A DNA stretch of 12,790 nucleotides from Cephalothrix simula (Eukaryota > Nemertea > Palaeonemertea > Archinemertea > Cephalotrichidae), in contig JAXIUW010180959.1 in NCBI GenBank assembly GCA_035591015.1, positions 1 through 12,790 of the forward strand, read 5' to 3'. The position numbers and the translations under genes were made by a program. Under the pieces are notes generated by a model. The model had not been told where the DNA came from and ran no database searches. It saw nothing but the letters and a program-made list of their open reading frames with translations. Shown in pieces: positions 8,501-12,790 of the stretch (position 1 is the first letter of the stretch; each line of letters starts with the position of its first letter).

Positions 8501-11500
8501 CGGAAATGGCATGGTTACTGGCATCGTTCTTAGAATCAGAAATGTGCTTTGTTTCACTGTGTGACTTTGTTCCTGGGTCAACACACGTCTGGGTTCTCTG
8601 CTTTTCTGTGGTCAACCCAGCATTAACCATATCGTATAGTTTAATATATCTAAAATTGATATGGTTTCTAATTATGTGCCTTTTAAGGCTGAACGAATGC
8701 CAATAAGAACATCCGCAAATATCACATTGGTATGAGTCTTTCCCATGCGCATCTTTAACCATATGTTCAGGAAGAACATCGAAAACAAAAAAGTTTCCAT
8801 TGTTCGTGTCCGCTTCTTTAATTTTTGTAACGTCATCAATCTTTTTTCCTCGAACAATATAAACGTTTGCTTTTCCATCAACTAATGTTTTCTCAATCTC
8901 AAATTTTGCTTTCACTGGTTCTTTATTTACATGTAAAACATCATCATTTGCTTCGGAACCGACCGTTTGACTAGAATTAGCGGACGACTTTGTCCGTTTC
9001 TTCGGTGATCCAACATGGACCACTTTTTCGACTTTCTTTGACGTAGCGTCACCGTTTATCGGAGCGACATCTATTGGTTTTGAAATCTCTATTTCACTAC
9101 TCTCGCATTGTTCGTCCACCTTTTCCACCTCAGAAGTTTCAGCTTGTTTAGAGGGCTTGGTATACCTAATCTGCCCAAACGATTTTACGTTGAGGCTGTA
9201 TTTAGGCGACTTTGAAGGCGATGACCGATCTGACTTTGCACATGACTGGGCTGGAGATTTAGATACAACTGCAACAAGCGGTCGATGCGGTTTTGAAATT
9301 TGCGGGACTGGAGATTTTGATGTCGGTTCGGTTGTTTCCTTTTCGGGCGATGGTGATATTTTTGGCGTTTTAGATTGATCATTAGCTTCGGTCACCACAG
9401 GTTCAAATGTTGAACGGAAACCCTTTTCAATTGTTGGTGTATCTGAAAGAGGTATTGATTTTGTATCATCCTCCTTAGATACACTTGTAATGGAATGCGT
9501 TGGACCAATTACACTGGGCGCACTCGTAATTGGGGTAATATTATTATTAAGCGTACTAATTGGAATAGATTTTACGGATTCGCTCGCATTTTGAATGGTT
9601 GAGTTTACTGGGCTTGACGCTGACGTAAATGAAAGGCAATTGCTCGTCATAAATTCGTTCGAAGAATCATGAGAAACGTTCACTTTATTCACAGTTAAGA
9701 CACCTGATTCAGGTGTCATAGATTCTTGTGAAATTTTGATATTTACCTCACTGGATAACGGTAAGTTTTGGCCACGAGGAGATGAAGATGATAATATTGA
9801 TTGATTCAATAATAAGGACGAATTTTGACTTGGACTAGAAACAGGGGTCGATAATGTTGAGCTTGGAAGTTTATTAAGAAATGCATTCGGACTTAAACTT
9901 TCGCACGAACTTTCCGTTGAGGTTGAAATAAATGTTTCTTTTGGTTCATAACTGTCTGTCGCGCCAGGTAATACTGTTTGAGTATGAATGTTCGGGTTTA
10001 GGAGATACGATGTTATCCTTTGAGTGCTAAGCTTTGAAATAGGTGCAGAATTGGAATGGATTGGAGGTGTAGCCCTGATTACACCTGGTACAACAATCGA
10101 TACTGGAACGCTTTTTTTCATCGTCTGGTTCACAGCAACATCTGTGTTAGTTACTGGCAGAGTAGGTTGGTCAGTTATATTACGAAATAGAGGCTGTGTT
10201 ACAACATGTGGCTGAACTGGCGTTACCGTTTGACGTAGACGCGAGGAAGCAGCCTCAGACGTTCTCACCATTTGTGTAGAAACGTTTTCACTCACTAGTG
10301 AAGTCCTTGGTACGTTTATCCTCTGATAAGTTTGGTTACCATGCATCGGTGATTGTATCTGAAGGTTAATATTTGTAGAATAAGGTAATTTTGAGGGCTG
10401 AGGTTTGACATTCTGCTTTTCAGGTGCGGCATTAAGGTTTGCCGGAAACGCTTCCCGATGCAACGCTTTCTGGGTGGTGGCGCTTATATTTTCAGAGTAT
10501 GTTCCAGAACGATTTTGAATTGGATTTGGTGTTGGTGAAAGTACACTCTTCCTTTCACTAACGGCGCTTAGAGAAATAACACTACTCCTCTCCGTAGCTG
10601 CGCCTGATGGATTAACTTTCTGATTTTTTAAATTAAGGCCAACTAGGCGCCCAGGAAGAGTTTTTGGATTGAAAGGAAAAGTTTTTGGTTCTTCAACCTT
10701 ATCACAACTTACATCATTCGGTTGGGAGATTTGACTGTTCATGTTAGGGGATACTTTCACTTCAGAGTTTTTGCAAACGATCTCATTTACAAAAGCTTTG
10801 TCCTGCAAACTGTTCCGAGGCGGTCCAAGAAGAGACGAATAGCTTTTGCTAAGGTGTTTGGAATAAAACTGGGGAGTAAATTCTATACGGCTATGCACTG
10901 AATCCTCTAAAGAGTTCTTCATTTCACCAGAATTATCTGAACTTCCTCCCCCTATAGTCAATGGAGAATCAACAGGCGTTATATCTTCAAATTCCTGCTC
11001 ATCAGCTGCTTTCGCTTTCGCGATTAATTCAACTAAATCAAGCTCCGGGTCATCGTCACTTTCCGAATCGTCAGATTTTTCACTTCCAACAACCGAAAGC
11101 TGTTCATTTTCTTTAAAAGCAGGTGTTTCCTTCTCATCACTAAAAGCCGAACTCTGAAAATAATTTTCCGGATTATCAAAACCAGGCACATCATCTTTAG
11201 TTTCATTTTCACCTCCGTCATCATCGTCTGCCAATATATCTTCCAGTCCGCATTCTAGAAGTGCGCTCGAAAGCAAATCTGGTTCGCGACTTAGACGTCT
11301 TTTAGAGGGTGATAAAGCGGACGCCGACGGTGATGTTTCAGAGGATGATAACTGGGCCAATGATGTATCGATCTGAATAGGTGCTGCTTGATCCATAAAT
11401 GGCAAAGACTTATCGATAATAGGCGGATTTATTGCAGGAGAAATATTGGTAATTGGTGGATTTATTGTAGGCGGCGGGGGAAAAAGGTTAATCTCTGGTG

Positions 11501-12029
11501 TTACAAATGTGCACCTCTCTGGTGTTTCTCTCCTTTGTGGAGCATCCCTGTTATGCAAAACATTGACGTTACGATGCGTCCTTTGAAGAATTGGAATCGG
11601 GTCAAGTTTAGGTGGTTCTTCATCACCGAGACCGGAGTCACTGTCCGGGGTCAATGAATATGCCTTAAATGGAGCCAAAAATGGTGGCTCTGTAGGAGCC
11701 CGGCGTAGAAATGTTGGAGGCTGGTTGTTGTAAAAAGGCTCGAGTACAGGTGGAGAAAGAGCATCTGAAATAAAAGAATAAATATTAAGTAGGGATAAAT
11801 GTTAAACTAAAGTGACAGCCAGCTATGGGCGTATTGAGTGGAAAGGCAAAATGGCTGAATTGCCCTCTAAAATGTTTTCTAAAGGAAAAATTCTCGTGGA
11901 TATTTAAAATTCTGTTGACGGACTCTCCCCGCCCCTAGCGGAAATCCTGGCTACTAAATCAAATTGCAAGTCAATAGAAACTAGTCACTTACAGCACAAC
12001 ACCATTAATTTCCGAAATTTAACTGCCAT
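379..12029 (-). CDS. Giant 12-finger C2H2/C2HC zinc-finger protein, 3,077 aa, four coding exons
   Basis: This is the whole spliced CDS: complement(join(379..5540, 7614..7670, 7787..11764, 11993..12029)), 9,234 nt with stop. Seen directly: each intron begins GT and ends AG, each is phase 1, and the residual bases join to whole codons at all three junctions. The ATG at 12029 has A at -3 and G at +4, with an in-frame TAG 15 nt upstream. First Cys of each finger: residues 1026, 1177, 1212, 1246, 1317, 1364, 1392, 1522, 2295, 2366, 2485 and 2538. The regions between are low-complexity, Ser/Pro-rich, acidic or Lys-rich and probably disordered. Known of the family: C2H2 fingers bind zinc and commonly DNA, sometimes RNA or protein. 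Inferred: a nuclear regulator. I recognise no orthologue; length and finger spacing do not match any family I can name. The gene model is supported by phase arithmetic only, without transcripts. Confidence 0.85.
3230..3301 (-). repeat. 36-bp in-frame tandem duplication within exon 4
   Basis: Copies at 3230-3265 and 3266-3301 differ at about four of 36 positions. They encode the adjacent 12-residue units IEIKDHFVEKGT and IEIKDHSFKKGT (residues 2105-2116 and 2117-2128) in the acidic, probably disordered centre of the protein. Confidence 0.88.
5905..5963. repeat. 28-bp tandem duplication, 2.1 copies, each with an imperfect 20-bp palindrome
   Basis: Copies at 5906-5933 and 5934-5961 are identical, and the match extends one base left and two right. 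Each contains GTATGCGCAATTGTGCATAC (5908-5927 and 5936-5955), palindromic except for one mismatched pair. It lies in intron 3. Confidence 0.9.
5991..6500. repeat. Two diverged tandem copies of a block of about 250 bp
   Basis: Ordered landmarks recur at offsets of 256-281 bp. TTTCTATC is at 5996 and 6252, GAGATAT at 6043 and 6303, CATATAAATGT at 6089 and 6370, CATGCGCA at 6190 and 6462, and AAACTG at 6205 and 6482. The sequence between is similar but has indels. A weaker third resemblance (a GAGATATAC stretch near 6730, in opposite orientation) is not called. Confidence 0.5.
6854..7240 (-). other. Unrecognised open stretch inside intron 3 (possible gene remnant)
   Basis: This is 128 codons without a stop before TAA at 6854-6856. 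The first in-frame ATG is at 7183 and would give 109 residues, beginning MNVFPQFDML and ending FKKLGKV. The composition is complex and protein-like, rich in Pro, Gly, Phe, Asn and Lys, with no zinc finger, signal peptide or membrane segment. It follows a TGA in the same frame. I do not recognise the family. It could be a nested gene, a decayed retrocopy, a transposon fragment or chance. Confidence 0.25.
7400..7594 (-). other. Second unrecognised open stretch inside intron 3
   Basis: This is 64 codons between two stops. The core is ITPEQYANTFDPVYNERINS, followed by RFYGERICQIMKPG. It lies 160 nt upstream (in minus-strand sense) of the 6854-7240 stretch, on the same strand. An AG at 7566-7567 precedes AACAATATGCC, and a phase-1 exon starting there would continue from the microexon in frame. 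The intron so created would be only about 50 nt and I see no matching exit donor, so this is not called as an exon. Function unknown. Confidence 0.2.
7614..7670 (-). CDS. Coding exon 3: 57-nt microexon encoding an acidic/polar inter-finger linker (residues 1340-1357)
   Basis: The exon lies between a strong pyrimidine-rich acceptor (TTCTTCTTCTTTTAG) and a consensus donor, GTAAGT. It supplies 2 nt, 18 codons and 1 nt. G from exon 2 plus CT makes Ala1339, and the final A plus TT of exon 4 makes Ile1358. The peptide is Ser/Asp/Glu/Gln-rich (core SVTSEDSQSD) and has no zinc ligand. It extends the spacer between finger 5 (last His 1337) and finger 6 (first Cys 1364) to 26 residues. Its length is a multiple of three with equal phases, so skipping it keeps the frame. 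Very short exons are easy to over-call, but both splice sites and both phases fit. Confidence 0.72.
7671..7786 (-). other. Intron 2 (116 nt, phase 1) with a possible intronic polyadenylation signal
   Basis: It begins GTAGGTTTAT and ends TTCTTCTTCTTTTAG. Translation continued from exon 2 runs 23 residues into it (starting GRFIKVSQ) and stops at TAA, 7716-7718. An AATAAA on the minus strand at 7712-7717 overlaps that stop, followed by a short GT-rich stretch (TTTGTATGT). Retention or premature polyadenylation here would give a 1,361-residue protein ending after finger 5. Confidence 0.68.
7787..11764 (-). CDS. Coding exon 2: disordered Ser/Thr/Pro-rich N-terminal third plus zinc fingers 1-5 (residues 13-1339)
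   Basis: This 3,978-nt exon starts after a TTTTATTTCAG acceptor and ends CTAG before GTAGGT. Residues about 14-1020 are rich in Ser, Thr, Pro and Asn with acidic patches and look disordered; INPPI occurs twice, 11 residues apart (residues 113 and 124). Finger 1: C1026, C1029, H1042, H1047. Finger 2: C1177, C1180, H1193, H1197. Finger 3: C1212, C1215, H1228, H1232. Finger 4: C1246, C1249, H1262, H1267. Finger 5: C1317, C1320, H1333, H1337. A Pro-rich stretch separates fingers 4 and 5. The exon stops one residue after the last zinc ligand of finger 5. The long open frame runs on into intron 2 to a stop at 7716-7718, which matters for a possible short isoform. Confidence 0.88.
11765..11992 (-). 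other. Intron 1 (228 nt, phase 1)
   Basis: It begins GTAAGTGACT and ends in a pyrimidine-rich TTTTATTTCAG. It separates the 37-nt coding exon from the giant exon 2. I see no gene inside it. A plus-strand ATG in good context at 11851 opens only 18 codons and has no good donor. Confidence 0.72.
11993..12029 (-). CDS. Coding exon 1 (start codon, residues 1-12 plus first base of residue 13)
   Basis: This is a 37-nt coding part beginning MAVKFRKLMVLC. It ends before GTAAGTGA, a near-perfect 5' splice site at 11992. The single leftover T joins the AT that opens exon 2 to make TAT (Tyr13). The start is chosen because its context is strong (A at -3, G at +4), the frame is closed upstream by TAG at 12042-12044, and the phase fits exon 2 exactly. 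Competing starts in the CpG-rich block upstream (ATG at 12330 and an in-frame ATG further on) could also be spliced in phase, but only through weaker donors. Confidence 0.75.
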
Positions 12030-12480
12030 ATTGAAAGTTGGCTATGATATAAGTGCAACGTTAACCGAATTAATTTTTGACTGTTAACTTCCAGAATGAA
12101 AAGTTGGTAGTTTTACACGGACTTAACTATATTACTCGCGCACCTCTGATCCTTTTTCGCGCACGCGTTGAAAACTGGCATACCGCGATCGATTCTATTC
12201 GCGTAATCGAAAAACCTCCAACTCGAGAAAACTTGCGCATCTCCATCCCGTAAAAATCGCTCACACCCCACCCAAAAAATTGTGTAAAGGTTTGCTGCAT
12301 CCGCCGGTGAATCAACGTCCACCTGTACATTCGCGCGTGCTAACAATCGCAATTTCAGCGGTTCCGTGCGCACGCAACAAACTTTTCAATCCGGTTTAAT
12401 TTGTGTACAGTAATGTAGATTACCCCGTCTTGATTTTGGGAAAATTGGTGTGTGCTAGAGCAAATCGATTTTTAAAAGAA
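12030..12480 (-). promoter_or_regulatory. Likely promoter and 5'UTR with CpG-rich block (about 12120-12385)
   Basis: The block has nearly 30 CpG dinucleotides in about 265 bp at roughly even GC content, clearly more than expected and unlike the flanks. It lies just upstream of the start codon. CGCGCACGCG (12158-12167) and TGCGCACGCA (12367-12376) resemble the NRF1 consensus. A CCAAT box in minus-strand sense lies at 12444-12448. If transcription starts upstream of 12330, the leader contains a 67-codon upstream ORF (ATG at 12330, stop at 12127-12129). No convincing TATA box. The start site is inferred, not seen. Confidence 0.5.
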
Positions 12481-12790
12481 TTATACATGGTGCGGAAAAT
12501 AAAAGATGTCAGACGTTTACCAACCTTCAGAAGACACTGGAGATATGCGCTCCACTGGATCAGTTTTCACCCATAATTTATTCATTTTTCTTCAATTTAC
12601 TCAGCAACATGCATCCTGAAATGATATGAATGAATGAATAAATCTTTTTCTTCATAGTACAACAATATTTAATGTACGGTTAATTATAACAACGATGCAT
12701 GCATTTTTTTAAATTTTTAAAAATATTTGTGTGCTTTGACTTTGTTTTGTCATTTTTGGTTGATAGTGCTCCTTTATGCACTTTTTGCCC
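12481..12790. other. AT-rich upstream flank
   Basis: No open frame or RNA gene that I can support. It contains a short TGAA repeat near 12630 with AATAAA on the plus strand (12637-12642), and an A/T-only stretch near 12710. Whether another gene lies just beyond the window cannot be told. Confidence 0.5.

Noticed and set aside
11851-11910. Plus-strand ATG in strong context encoding MAELPSKMFSK within intron 1
   Set aside because: Only 18 codons before a stop and no credible donor; nothing supports a divergent gene.
12113-12373. Minus-strand 86-codon open frame in the CpG-rich block
   Set aside because: It starts with GTG, not ATG. GC-rich sequence is stop-poor in several frames, so the openness is expected by chance.
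12637-12642. Plus-strand AATAAA near the right edge
   Set aside because: It lies within a TGAA repeat in AT-rich sequence, and no plus-strand gene is visible to its left.

Overview
The window looks like nuclear DNA of an animal, probably an invertebrate. It is AT-rich, has GT-AG introns, a short CpG-rich promoter-like block, a polyadenylation signal and many C2H2 zinc fingers. I cannot name the phylum or species from this sequence alone.

Almost the whole window is one gene on the minus strand, read from right to left. Its two long open frames (about 4.0 and 5.2 kb) first look like separate genes. They join through three GT-AG introns, all phase 1, into one continuous CDS: complement(join(379..5540, 7614..7670, 7787..11764, 11993..12029)). 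The total is 9,234 nt, exactly 3,078 codons, giving a 3,077-residue protein with an in-frame stop upstream of its ATG. I do not recognise an orthologue, so no symbol is given.

Layout from right to left. Positions 12030-12790 hold an AT-rich upstream flank, a CpG-rich block (about 12120-12385) and the likely 5'UTR. Exon 1 (11993-12029) encodes 12 residues. Exon 2 (7787-11764) encodes about 1,000 residues of Ser/Thr/Pro-rich, probably disordered protein, then five zinc fingers. Exon 3 (7614-7670) is a 57-nt microexon encoding only linker. Intron 3 (5541-7613) is rich in repeats and holds unexplained open frames. Exon 4 (379-5540) encodes seven more fingers, an acidic central region, a folded-looking Cys/His-rich region and a Lys-rich C-terminal third. 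Positions 268-273 hold an AATAAA signal on the minus strand. Positions 1-240 show nothing I can support.

The protein is probably a large nuclear DNA- or RNA-binding regulator with twelve C2H2/C2HC fingers, nuclear-localisation-like basic clusters and several SUMO-consensus sites. The most interesting point is that the microexon sits exactly between fingers 5 and 6. It is symmetric (phase 1-1), and skipping it would leave a 7-residue linker, the canonical spacing of tandem C2H2 fingers. An in-frame stop overlapped by AATAAA in the 116-nt intron 2 could also give a short isoform ending after finger 5.
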